This document shows positions 10,429-21,116 of a stretch of 64,000 nucleotides of DNA, one piece after another (the stretch's first letter is position 1; every line of letters starts with the position of its first letter). Source of the stretch: Rhizomys pruinosus (lineage: Eukaryota > Chordata > Mammalia > Rodentia > Spalacidae); the NCBI GenBank assembly GCA_009823505.1, contig VZQC01009572.1, positions 872,355 through 936,354 on the forward strand, in the 5' to 3' direction. Below the pieces are notes generated by a model. That model worked only from the letters and a program-made list of their open reading frames with translations, did not search any database and was not told where the DNA came from. The translations under genes were made by a program, and so were the position numbers.

Positions 10429-10462
10429 TGTGTATATATATATATATATATATATATGCTAC

Positions 10463-10513
<51 letters not shown>
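10429..10513. repeat. (TA)n(TG)n compound microsatellite
   Basis: Alternating purine-pyrimidine tract of TA units followed by about 18 TG units, inside the old L1. It could adopt non-B forms. Confidence 0.93.
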
Positions 10514-10515
<2 letters not shown>

Positions 10516-11879
10516 TGTATATAGCTGAAGACTATATAACAAGAAACCTCCCTTTGTTGGTCAGGGTAGTCCAAGAGACTCCCAACATAACATAGGCTAT
10601 TGCCACAGCCCTTGATTGCATCCCAAAACATCAGCATAAAACCCTATCACTGAAGATAGGACATGCTTCAGATGCAGGACTTGGAGCAATGGAGCGGGAG
10701 CTAACCAGGAAACCTCCTCCCAGAAGACTAGATCTCATATTATCAGAGGATACTATGCAAGGTGCTAAGGGAGAAAATCAGTGATCCAACCCCAGCTGGA
10801 AAGCATAATAACTACAACAATGCCTAGTGCAGCAAACTATCTCCATTAGCGCAGCAGTGGCACTTTTAATTGGGGGTAAACAACAGCTACCTAATTAGAC
10901 TCAAAAAGGGAGAACTCAGGGGTGGCACTATAAACATAGACAAATACACACGGTTGGAGTGGTCATAGATCCCAGACAAAAATCCTACTTTTGTCACATC
11001 CCTAGACCAGTCTAACTTCTTACTGTATTTTAAATATGCCTCCTCATGTTTAAAGACAATTGTAATTCTCATCACTCATCAAAGCTTCTTTTTGCAAAAG
11101 ATGGAGACTACTAGAGAGTTCCATAATTTATCACAGATAATGTGTCTACAAGATGCTTAACCCTAAGTGACACATCTTTGATGTAACCTGTACACATAGG
11201 TAAATGCATCTTTCAACTTTCACCAGTAAAGATTCCTTATGCAACATATGGGGATTAACCCAGAAACCCACAACTGGCAATGTTCAGAGACCAAGAGCCT
11301 GCAGAGTCCTTATCCCTGAATAGGTCACCTATTTCAAACTTCTTCCTCCCAAGGCTCAGGGATCATTGCAGAAGAGTGGAAAGATTGTTAGAGCCAGAGG
11401 TGGTGGAACATTACAAGGAAACAGAGTTATCTAGACAGCTGGTCAGTTACACATACAAAAAAAAAAGAAAAATCACAGCAATTTGGTGACAGCATTCACA
11501 AGTCCCATGCAAGCTCAAAGCAATCAAAATGGGGAAGTGGGTAAACAAATCTAAACCCAAACTAAAGAACTTTTGGCAGTAATGGCTGCTGGAAGGAGAG
11601 ACAGTCTCTTACAGGAATGGGACTATTGATAGGTTAACCAGGCCCTGGGGGACGGACCTACAGTGAAGTGCATTAGGGAACATAAATTACACTCCATAGG
11701 AAATCTTATATATAGGGAAAGTATAAATTAAATTGGGCAGGGGACAGTAAGGGGAGGTGCAGATAGGGGACATTATCTAAATACCATCAACTTATAGTGT
11801 ATGAAAATCACAAAATTTTAATTCTTAAAAATCATTTACATGCTCTTCATGTATTAGACGTTGTGTTAAACGGCAAGAT

Positions 11880-12062
11880 TTGGAGATGGAGAGATGTTTC
11901 AGCAGTTAAGAGCACATACTTCTCTTGAAGAAGACTAAAACTTGGTTCTCACACCCAATATCAGGTTAGCTCCCAATTGCCCGCAATTCCAAAGCTCCTG
12001 GCCTCTATGGGCACTTTCATCCATATGCACATACTCACCCACAAAAGATAAATCTTAAAAAC
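11880..12062 (+). mobile_element. B2 SINE, old and diverged
   Basis: Head GGAGATGGAGAGATGTTTCAGC and TTAAGAGCACA, then a diverged body and an AAATCTTAAAA tail. No clear duplication. Confidence 0.75.
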
Positions 12063-12341
12063 AGAAGCCTAGATTCAAATATTGGCAACCATGGCCGACA
12101 AATACTAAAATTAATGTAACCATCTGCCCATTGTTCCCAGGACAGACATCACCAGTCAGTTATAGAACTCTTCATATTGTTCCTGGTCATGGTTCTTTTC
12201 CATCAGAAACATAGATGCTCATTATTATCTTGCCAGATGAAGAATAGTGTGGTAAAATCAGGAAATAATCGGTGAGGACAAGAGTGACCCTAAAAGAGGA
12301 GGACTGGAGAAGTGGATAAATTCAAAATGAAAAGAATTGGC

Positions 12342-12576
12342 TTTAAATTTTTTAATTAATTTATTTATTTGTATTTTATGTATGTGAGCATTTTTCCTGC
12401 ATGTATGTACGTGTATTGTGTGCATGTAATGCCAACAGAGGCCAAAAGAGGTTGTCAAATCCCCTGGAACTGGAGTTGTAGGTGATTAGCTGCCTTGTCA
12501 GCACTGGGAACTGAACCCCAGTCCTCTCTAAGAGCAGCCAGTACTCTTAACTGCTAAGCCATCTCTCCAGCTCTGA
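12342..12576 (-). mobile_element. B2 SINE, old
   Basis: Antisense B2: TTATTTATTTG tail complement, CCCCTGGAACTGGAGTT and TTAACTGCTAAGCCATCTCTCCAG. Few CpGs remain. Confidence 0.88.
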
Positions 12577-13169
12577 ACACACAAAGAACTGTACAAGAGA
12601 CAAGGCATATACAAATGAGTAGATGCTCACTGGGGGGTGAAAATTTCTTTGTCAAAGTGAAAAAATGACATTAACATTTATAGTTTGAACAACTGGATAA
12701 CTGGTATATTAGCTGCCTTTGTCATTGTTATTACAGAATAACTGACAAGATCAACCCAACCAACTGATATGGTAGGGAAGTTATGAAGTCAGGAGCTTGA
12801 TGCAGCTCATGCCTTGTGTCTACAGTCTGCAGAGACTGATCCCTACAGGTGCTCCTCTCACTTTCTTCCTTTTATTGTAAAGTCCAGGACCCCAGCTCAT
12901 AGAATGATGCTGTCCTGATTCAGAGGGCTCTTCCCATTTTAGTTAACACAACCTAGATACTACCTTGAAGCCATGCCCTAAGGTTTGTTTTCATGCTAAC
13001 TCTAACTTTCCTCAAATTAACACATAACCACCACAGCTGGTAATATCATTCACTATGTTTATGAGAAAAAAAGGTCTATAGAGAGAGGAAAAGAGATGGT
13101 TTTAAGGACATTGAACTTAAATTTCTTCTGGACCATTTAAATAGAGACACGACATCTTGTCTAAAAAAT
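12577..13169. other. Low-copy DNA
   Basis: No gene. The stretch 12705-13040 faintly resembles a decayed antisense LTR (ATTATTACAGAATAACTGAC, TAAGGTTTG) but is too diverged to call. Confidence 0.3.
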
Positions 13170-13180
13170 GGATATTTGAG

Positions 13181-13323
13181 CTGGGCGTGCTGGCACATGT
13201 GGTTAATACCATGGATTTGGAGGGAGAGGCAGGTGGATCTCTGTGAGATTGAGGTCAACCTGATCTACAAGAGAGTTTTAGGTTGGCTAGAGCTACAGGG
13301 AGACCATATCTAAAAAATAAAAA
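13181..13323 (+). mobile_element. B1 SINE
   Basis: Sense B1 (CTGGGCGTGCTGGCACATG, GGATCTCTGTGAGATTGAGG). A perfect 11-bp duplication, ggatatttgag, lies at 13170-13180 and 13324-13334. Confidence 0.94.
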
Positions 13324-13551
13324 GGATATTTGAGTTTTTAAGTTAGAGGCATCATCTAAGCTAAAGAGGAGATGATAGTGTAGAAGAGTTTTATAACATG
13401 GATGCTGGCTTTTCCTTATCTGGTTTGGCTCCATTATGAACCACTGTGACCTTGGCCAAGGTTTTAATGTCTTACTTAACCTTCTGTTTCTTCTGTGACA
13501 TAGAGGCAACAGTGGGCTATCTTGAAGATTAAACAAATGACTAGTACTCAT

Positions 13552-13920
13552 TGTTGGTCTCTATTGTTGTCACGGAACACTCTAACCAAAACCAACATGG
13601 GGATGAAGGGTAGAGTCCATCATCAAGGGAAACCAAGAAGGAACTCAGGGCAGGAACAGGGAGACAGTAACTGAAGAACAAACAGAGGGTTGCTGCTTAC
13701 TGGCTTGCTCCTCCTGGCTTGCTCAACTACTTCTCTTATAGATCCCAGGCCCACAAGCCCAGGGATGGCACCACCCGCAGGGCCTGGGTCCTAGAACATC
13801 AACCAGCAATTAAGAAATGCTCATAGAAAGTTCCACAGGCCAATCTGAAGGAGGCCATTCCTCAGCTGAGATTCTCTCTTCTCAGGTGTATCAAGTTGAC
13901 AACTGAAGCGAACCAGGACA
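13552..13920 (-). mobile_element. LTR of a MaLR-like retroelement
   Basis: Antisense LTR with the rodent ERVL-MaLR-type landmarks GGTTGCTGCTTACTGGCTTG, CTTGCTCAACTACTTCTCTTATAGA (in parts), GGGATGGCACCACC and ATCAAGTTGACA. Internal sequence follows at 13921-14945 in the same orientation, so this is the 3' LTR. Confidence 0.7.
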
Positions 13921-14945
13921 CTCGATCCCCTGTCAACTTGACACACAAACACATAACTATTAAACCGTACCCTTTTAATTTCTTGTTCCCAAGATTTCAT
14001 GTTAATATCACAACATAAAACACAACCCTACTTTTAAAAGTCCCATAGTCTTTTAAAATCTCCAACAATTTAAAAGTTCAAGTTCTCATTAAAAGTCCAA
14101 AGTCTCTCGATTGTGGGGTCCCATAAAATCAAAAACAAGTTAAATACTTCTGACTCCAAGAGGGAAAAATTCAGGCACAATCTGATGAAACCAGAACCAA
14201 ATCTGAACAGTGTAAATTGCTCAGTGCCTGATCTTTCCGATTCACTCTCTAAAAAGGCTGGGTAATGCCAGTTCTCTGGATCTGCCATCCACAGCATACA
14301 CAGCTTGCCTAGCAGGCTCAGGCTGGCTCTACTCCACAACTGCCACTGTCCTTGGTGATCGTCCCACAAATCTGGCATCTCTATTGTCTCCTGACTCACC
14401 ACTACTGAGGCTGCACCTGTACCAGTAGCCTCTCCTGGCTTCTCATAGTGCCAAACCTCAGCTTCTCTCCATGATCCCTTCAATTCTTTTGAACTCACTA
14501 CCTCATGGGAGGCTCTTACATATTACCAAGATCAGTTTTCACCTTAAGATGCAGCCTTAGTCCCTTCTGGACCATACCTTCTTTGTGCTGACCCCACAGA
14601 AATCCTCCTCAGAATATTTCACCTCAATGACTCTGGTCTCTTACTGATTTTTCAGCTGCAGCTAACCAGCATTAATTGCTCCAGTAAAGCATAAATGGTT
14701 TCACTTCCACAAATTTTTAATCTAAAATATTTCATGCAAACTGCTCTGATAGAGTCTTTGCTTCCTTCTGAAACTTCACAAGTCAGGACCTCCATCATCC
14801 ACCTTTCTCTCATCATAACTGTTCCAAGTTCCACAACAACAGTTCATTAAGCTCAGCCCAAAGTTCCAAACATTACTACAATCTTCCTGAAAACAACATA
14901 GTCAAGCCCTTCACAGCAATAAGCCTATCCTTTGGTACCAATTTA
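13921..14945 (-). mobile_element. MaLR-like internal region
   Basis: It starts next to CTGTCAACTTGACACACAAAC and ends at CTTTGGTACCAATTT, landmarks I associate with the internal sequence of rodent MaLR-type elements. It carries no protein motif I recognise; the 142-codon antisense frame at 14070-14498 looks incidental. The expected 5' LTR is absent and an L1 fragment abuts the end. Confidence 0.6.
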
Positions 14946-15275
14946 GGTTGATGCAATCTGATTTGTTTCCCCAAATGTCATTCTGTGTGGGTCCATCCAC
15001 TGGAACCTGGTCAACCTACCAAGAGTCCATCCCCCTAAGACAATGCCTCCCCCATTCCCAGCACCCATCAGTTGCCAAACGTTCCTTAGATTGAGTTGGA
15101 ATTTCCTACCAACTTCCCCATGACTATGCTGGGATTTTGTCTGGTTTGAGTTTGCATGGGACTTGTGCATGCTGTCATCATTGCTGTGAGTTCATTAGTG
15201 TGACTACAGTCAACTGATTCTTGAATGTTTCCAACAACAAACCTTGGAGAAAGATCACATTCTTCATACACCAAA
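14946..15275 (-). mobile_element. Lx-like L1 3' UTR fragment
   Basis: Antisense sequence resembling older rodent L1 3' UTRs (CATCAGTTGCCAAACGTTCC, GCATGCTGTCATCATTGCTG, TGTGAGTTCATTAGTG). It is homologous to part of 17163-17735. No poly-T was seen. Confidence 0.6.
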
Positions 15276-15359
15276 CTGAAAAGTCATATACAACACAGCA
15301 AACAATCAAGATAATGAATGGAAAATCTACAGAGTGGGAGAAAAATATTTCCCAGTGAT

Positions 15360-15591
15360 GGGGCTGGAGAGATGGCCTAGCGGTTGAGAGCACTGACTGC
15401 TCTTGTGGAGAACCCGTGTTCGATCCCCAGCACCCACATGGTGGCTGAGAACCGTCTTTAGCTCCAGTTCCAGGGGCATCCGACGCCCTCTTCTGACCAC
15501 CGATGCATTGCAAAACACGGGTGCACAAACCTACATGCAGACAGTACATTCATACACATAAAAATAAATAAATAAATAAAAATTTAAAAAA
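15360..15591 (+). mobile_element. B2 SINE, full length
   Basis: Sense B2 with a (AAATA)n-type tail. A perfect 11-bp duplication, ttcccagtgat, lies at 15349-15359 and 15592-15602. Confidence 0.95.
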
Positions 15592-15602
15592 TTCCCAGTG
15601 AT

Positions 15603-16400
15603 ACATCTGATAAAAGGTTAATATCAAGAATTAGTAAGAAAAATTTAAAAAGTTAAGTACCAGAAAGAAGTAACAATCTAATAAAGAACAAATGATCTGA
15701 ATAGATGCTTTCTAAATAAGAAATACATCAGGGAAAAGTCAATCAAAACTATAGAGATATCATTTTATCCCAATGAAGTCAGCATAACAGATATCTACAT
15801 GCTCTGTTTATTGTATAATTATCCACAATAGCTAAAGTATGAGATCAACCTAAGGTTAGGACACAGATAATGGCTGACCCATTCAGCAATTGAAGATATC
15901 TTGCCGTCAGCTGAATAGGTGAAGAAAACATAGCCTGAATGGATACTCAGTCACAAGGTAAAATGAATTTTTGCCATTTAGAACAAAATAGATGGAACTG
16001 GAAGATGCTGAGTTAAATGAAAAATTATCAAATACAGAAAGACAAGGACTGAACATTCTCTCTTATGTAAAAGTTGAAAAACTGGAACTTGACTTTCCCA
16101 AGAAATCTTAATCTCCCCCCAAAATAACAAACAAATCAACACATTTTCAAATAATAAACACTTCTATTAAAACACAATGAAGTATGTTTTTACACACCTT
16201 CAATATATAAGTAGTAAAGAGGTTTGGAATGGAGGGAACATACTTCAACCTGCTAAAAATTGTATGTGGCAAACCTACAAAAAGACAAGTTAAATAGATC
16301 CTGGAGAGTTCTCCAACCACCTGTTCAGGGTTTGAGATTGAAAACTCTTAAAGACCCCAACAGTTCTACATAGAATTTTATGTTATACATTGCTTGATGG
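15603..16400 (+). mobile_element. Ancient L1 (L1M-like) ORF2/3' end
   Basis: It starts with CATCTGATAAAAGGTTAATATC and contains decayed C-terminal ORF2 landmarks (GAACAAAATAGATGGAACTGG, GTTAAATGAAAAATTATCA, ACAGAAAGACAAGGACTGAA). It is much more diverged than the other L1s here. The 3' limit is uncertain. Confidence 0.6.
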
Positions 16401-16579
16401 AGTATAGTAGTTCTCAAGTGTAGTATATAAAAATAACATTTTAGGATTGTACGGGCCATGGGAAGATACCTGTAATTATGAGACACAATAGATTTCTCAA
16501 GGTAATTCTGGCATCTTATAGGCTATCAGTACAAGCAGCTCCCAGAGGTAAGCACTGAGATAAGGATTTGTCTAAAATT

Positions 16580-16796
16580 CCAGATAGTGATAGAGAGATC
16601 ACTCAGTAGTTAAAATGCTGGCTGCTCTTTCATAGGATCCCATTTTGGTTCCCAGAACCAACATGGCAGATAACCATCCATAACTCCAGGGGATTCAACA
16701 TCCTCCTCTGACCTCTGTAGGCTTTGGAAGACATGGGTGCACTTACATACATGCAGGGAAAACATTCATACACAGAAAATAAAAATAAATAACTTT
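16580..16796 (+). mobile_element. B2 SINE, old
   Basis: Diverged sense B2 (TAGAGAGATCACTCAGTAGTT, CCTCCTCTGACCTCTGTAGG, CATTCATACACAGAAAATAAA). Head partly lost. Confidence 0.85.
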
Positions 16797-16967
16797 TCAT
16801 TTTTTAGGAGAAAGTGTTATCTTGAAGAACTGGAAAAGTCATACGTATGTGTTATCATGAAGAAGTTTTCAAAGAAGGAGTACCCCAGTCAATCTCCTAT
16901 AGAAAGCAACTTTGCCCTAATCCTGCATGGGATGGGAGCAGAGCAGGCATCACTCATTAAAGCTGCT

Positions 16968-17945
16968 GTCCTAATTTGCTTTTTATTGCTGTGATAAATA
17001 TCATGATCAAAAGTAACTTGGGGTGGAAGGGGTTTATTGCATCTGGTCACAGTCCATCATGGAGGGAAGTCAGGACAGAAACTCATGGAGTAGCAGGGCA
17101 GAGCCAAGGAGGAGCACTGCTTATTGGCTTACTACAAGTTCATGTTCAACTACATTTCTTATTTGTATATTTTTAATTAAAATTTTTGTATTTCATATTC
17201 AACATCTTAATCATCTTTACACCCCATTCCCCATCCACATCCTGCCATATTTCCACCACCAGATTTCATGCATTCTGTCATTTATATTAAGGCCTATTGA
17301 GTCAAGTTAGTGTCCCCAGATGCATTCCTCAGTGCAAGTTCATCAACTGGGGTCTAGTTAGCTCCCTTAAGGATGATAAGTTCTTCCTTACTCAGTAGTA
17401 ATCAGCTGCCAATAGTTCTTCAGCTAAAACTGGGCTCTGCTGCCCATTTCCACAGTTCTATGCTGATTTTTGTCTGCTTGAGTTTCCATGGGTCTTACGT
17501 ATGCTGACACCATTGCTGTAAGTTCATGTGATCAAGGACCCAGGAGCCTGTAAAACTCTCTTTCCATATGATCATGCACCTCCCCCCTCCCTGACTTTTA
17601 CAGTCTTTTCTGCCCCTCTTCTGAAATGGTCCCTGAGCCCTGGGTTCATTGCCCTCAGTTGCATGAAGGAGATTCATTGATGAGAATTGAGACATGTGTC
17701 AGGATTGTCTCTGCCCTTGGTCCACCATGTCCTATCAACTACCTTTTTATATAGCTCAGGCCACCTGCCCTGGGATAGTACCATCCACAGTGGTCTTGGT
17801 CCACCTATATTAAGTAGCAATAAAATACCCCAAATTCATTACAACAGGCCAATCTGATGAAGGTAATTCTTCAACTGAAGTTTCCTTTTCCTAGCTGCTG
17901 TTTCCTGTTGTTAAACTGACAATATTGGGCATCACAGCTGTCTTA
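16968..17945 (-). mobile_element. MaLR-like LTR, split by an L1
   Basis: The antisense LTR lies in two parts, 16968-17162 and 17736-17945. Left landmarks are TTTATTGCTGTGATAAATATCATGA and GGTTTATTGCATCTGG (in parts). Right landmarks are CCACAGTGGTCTTGG, GGCCAATCTGATGAAGG and TTAAACTGACAATATTG. Removing 17163-17735 restores one continuous LTR. Confidence 0.75.
17163..17735 (-). mobile_element. Lx-like L1 3' end inserted in the LTR
   Basis: Antisense L1 3' UTR of an older class, starting with T-rich sequence. It is flanked by an imperfect 15-16 bp duplication, caactacatttcttat (17147-17162) against caactacctttttat (17736-17750), which marks the insertion. Confidence 0.75.
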
Positions 17946-18189
17946 CTTTATCCTCTTATACCAACCAGCCATAGTGAGAGGCTGCCCTCGAAGGGTTGTA
18001 AATTCTCAGGTACTTTAGGTCTTAGTGCCTTTCAGCAGCAGCATCTGTGGGAAGCTCTCTAAAGGAGGTAGGTCTTCATGGTAGCTATTAAGAGAAAAAG
18101 TATGGTATGAGCCATGGCAGTGAAAATGGCAGAAACTCATGAGAATGCTATAGAGTTTGTAAGAGGCAAGATCCACAGTTAAAGTACAT
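17946..18189. other. Low-copy DNA
   Basis: Nothing recognised before the B4-like body. Confidence 0.35.
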
Positions 18190-18465
18190 GTGCAAGTATG
18201 AGGCCCAGGGTTCAGAAGCTTTGTAAATGCTGGGTGGGTATGATGGCCCAAGGTAACTTCAGCCTGGAAGGGGGAGACAGAAGATTGACAGAGGAAGCCA
18301 GCTAGAAAGAGGGGCCGTATCAGTGATCCCTGGGTTTGCTTGAGACCCTGCCACAAAGAGTAGATGGAGGAGTGACTTCGGATGATTCCTGACATCAACC
18401 TCAGTCATTCACACCTATGTTCTCCCACATGCATGCACACCCACACACATGTAAAACCAGGAATA
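18190..18465 (+). mobile_element. B4-type SINE, old
   Basis: Diverged sense B4 (GAGGCCCAGGGTTCAGAAGC, CTGGGTGGGTATGATGGCCC, ATCCCTGGGTTTGCTTGAGA) with a terminal ACATGCATGCACACCCACACA stretch (in parts). Confidence 0.65.
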
Positions 18466-18814
18466 TACAAACATATGCATACCGCACATGAACATAAAAA
18501 TGGAAAAAGAAAAAGAAAACGCTCAGCGAGTGGCTTCAGAGTATAACAACGTCTGAACCTCCAGAATTCTCTTTTGGCAACCACGATGATGAGATTCTCT
18601 CAAAAACTCCTTTTTTTCAATGAAAGTGAATTGTCTGACAGTTCTGTGGGATATGCTCCAATTCACAGCTCAGTTCTGTAGATTTCTTCATAATAGCTTT
18701 GGTTTGCGAGTTGTTATATTCTTCTCAAGGCCTGTGATAATTTTTCCACTGTCTAAAAATGCAGGTAATGTGATTGAGAGGGGGAAGCAATTGTTGAATG
18801 CTAAGTATCACTTC
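18466..18814. other. Low-copy DNA
   Basis: Nothing recognised. The 69-codon frame at 18620-18829 has no supporting features. Confidence 0.35.
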
Positions 18815-19150
18815 AAATATACATGGTAGCTCATTTAACTCCACAATGACATTAATAGCAATAATATGAGAAGATAATACAGTAAGTGGAGCATATGCTT
18901 TTTTTCAGTATTTTTTTGAGACAGGGTCTCCCTGTGGCCCCAGCTGGCTGGGAACTCAGCATGTAGAGCAAGCTATCCTTAATCTTTCAGAGATCTGCCT
19001 GCCTCTGCCTCCAGAGTGCTGAGATTAAATACATGTGCCACCACAAGCATATACTTTTGATAGGTGATAAACCTGAAGTTCAGAGAAGTAAAATAACATG
19101 CACAGCACTGTACAAGTAGTAAATGTAGATCTAGGTTTCAAATGCAGGTA
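18815..19150 (-). mobile_element. MIR SINE, split by a B1
   Basis: Antisense MIR pieces at 18815-18889 (GCTCATTTAACTCCACAATGA) and 19059-19150 (AAACCTGAAGTTCAGAGAAGT). They join into the usual MIR order once the B1 at 18903-19045 is removed. Confidence 0.65.
18903..19045 (-). mobile_element. B1 SINE
   Basis: Antisense B1 with GAGACAGGGTCTCCCTGTGG. Duplication agcatatgctttt (18890-18902) against agcatatactttt (19046-19058). Confidence 0.93.
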
Positions 19151-20001
19151 GCTGATTCTTTCCATTCTGGAATACAATGGGAAAATTCTGCAGAGCAAGG
19201 TTCATTTACAGGAAGCAGCACTGAGCCTGAATCAAAGAATACCGGTCTCTAAAGAAGAAAGCACTGAGGACATATACTTGGCTAGATTTCAGAATTGTAG
19301 ATGAATGGCTGCAGTGTTCTCATTCATCTCCTTTACGGATGTGGCTAGTAAGACTACACTATGCCTTTCTTACACTGTAGCTAGTGCACATAAGTGTAGC
19401 AGGTTCATTTCTGTAGTTAACAGATCTTCAGATACAGAAGAATCTGTTTTCAAGAAACTGTACCCTGTTCACATCCAAGGAGATTTTACCACACCCTATT
19501 CAAATTATAGTGAAGAGATCTTCACAGCCAGTGGAATTTAAGGGGTCCTTAGAAAAGAGTTGGTATATTTTGCATGTATAGAGAAGCTAAGTAATTCTTA
19601 GTCCAAAGACAGATTTTAGGCCAGAGATTGCCATAAAAATTTCTGCATGTAATACCATTTAGCAGTGATATTTTTCCTTCACTTGCATAAAAAGTGGCTT
19701 TCAGAGGCTTGCTTAAGCTAATTAAATGAAATAGATTTGACATCATGGATCTTCTAAGAGGAAGTGACAAGAAGTCTCTCCTCTCACCTTCCAACTTTAC
19801 AGTCAGGTAAGAAATCATATTCTGAGAATACCTGTTGAAGCTTGACAAATGGGAAGTCCAGGAAAAGAGAGAAATACCTAGCTATGTCCCACTGTCCCCA
19901 GTGCAGCCCAGGCTTCAGAAATGTGGCTGAAGACGCCGTCTTGAACTTTCAAACTCCACCAGATACAATGTAGAAAAGAAGAGAGTAACCAGCCTATGGT
20001 T
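19151..20001. other. Low-copy DNA
   Basis: No repeat or gene recognised. Short frames (78 and 99 codons) show no conserved motif. Confidence 0.4.
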
Positions 20002-20016
20002 AGAATCAAGACCCTG

Positions 20017-20169
20017 CCAGGTGTGGTAGAGCATGCCTTTAATCCCAGCATTCAGGAGGCAGAGGCAGGTGGATCTCTGTGAGTTCAAGGCAAGCCTGGT
20101 CTACAGAGTGAGGTCCAGGCCAGCAGGAACTAAAGGGAGGCCACCTGTTCTCAAAATATACAAAGCATA

Positions 20170-20201
<32 letters not shown>
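20017..20201 (+). mobile_element. B1 SINE with a long poly-A
   Basis: Sense B1 ending in about 32 A. A perfect 15-bp duplication, agaatcaagaccctg, lies at 20002-20016 and 20202-20216. Confidence 0.97.
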
Positions 20202-20204
<3 letters not shown>

Positions 20205-20216
20205 ATCAAGACCCTG

Positions 20217-21101
20217 AGCACACAAGTTCAAATGAGCCATCAGTCACCTGCCATTTGAATATGAAGCTTCATTCATCAAAGAGCCTCTGCTACACCAGCC
20301 CAAATTCCTGACCACAAAATCATGAGTGCAAGATGTCGCTGTCTTCTTTAACTATTAGACAGTAGCTGGTAACTGGAAAACACTGTTCTAGGGACTTTCT
20401 AAGGGGAGTGATTGAGTATGCCAGTCAGTAAGTAACAAGTGGTTTACAATGGTCATTTTATCAAAAATAATATGTTCAATATCATTAATTATTAATATTA
20501 TCATTAAAGTAATGGAGGCTATTTAGAAAACATATAAAAGTCTAAGAAGATAATTAAAATCACCTATAATCCTACCACCCAGAGATACACTTACATTTTT
20601 AAAAATGTATATGTCATGTATTACTTTGATAGTACATATAAATGTTATTTCTTGGTACATAAAAGCATAAGTATAGAAAAGCTTACAGTAACAATACTTT
20701 TGTATTACTTGCCAATGAGAGTTAATGGGGATTTTGCAGACTAATGAGCCAGCCAGCTGGAGTTAGAGGTTCCAGAAGTCTCATTCACATGACTGGTTGG
20801 TTTACAGAGCCTAAGTCGGGATGTCTCTGCTACACATTGTCTCTCTTCCTTAAAGAGGAGAGCCTAGGCTAGCCTTCACATGGATGTCTCAGAGCAGTAG
20901 AAATGTGAGCCTACCAAGACCTCCTGATACCTGGACACAAATTCTCTGTAATATTGTTGCTTCTGCCCCCATTTTCCTAGTTGATGAAGATGCAAGGCCA
21001 GTCAAATTCAAGTGAGTAAGAGGGAAAGACCCCAACTCTTAACAGCAGAAATAACAAATACACTTTGCATAGGTGCAAATGTGCAGGACTCATGGGATTT
21101 T
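20217..21101. other. Low-copy DNA
   Basis: No gene. Positions 20440-20640 (AAAATCACCTATAATCCTACCACCCAGAG in parts) resemble an ancient mammalian repeat of unclear family. Confidence 0.35.
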
Positions 21102-21116
21102 GTGGCTATTTTTTTT

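Larger units (their letters stand above)
9195..11825 (+). mobile_element. Old Lx-like L1 with ORF1 joined directly to the ORF2 end
   Basis: Positions 9195-9676 encode an ORF1-type charged helical segment (DELTKTIQDTKNEFTKKIGE near 9575-9640). From 9933 the sequence is the extreme 3' part of ORF2, then an older 3' UTR to about 11825. The roughly 4 kb normally between these points is absent. It is interrupted by a B2 (9677-9917), a (TAG)n and a (TA)n(TG)n. Confidence 0.75.

Noticed and set aside
14070..14498. 142-codon antisense open frame
   Set aside because: It lies in the MaLR-like internal region, which is normally non-coding, and has no gag- or pol-like motif.
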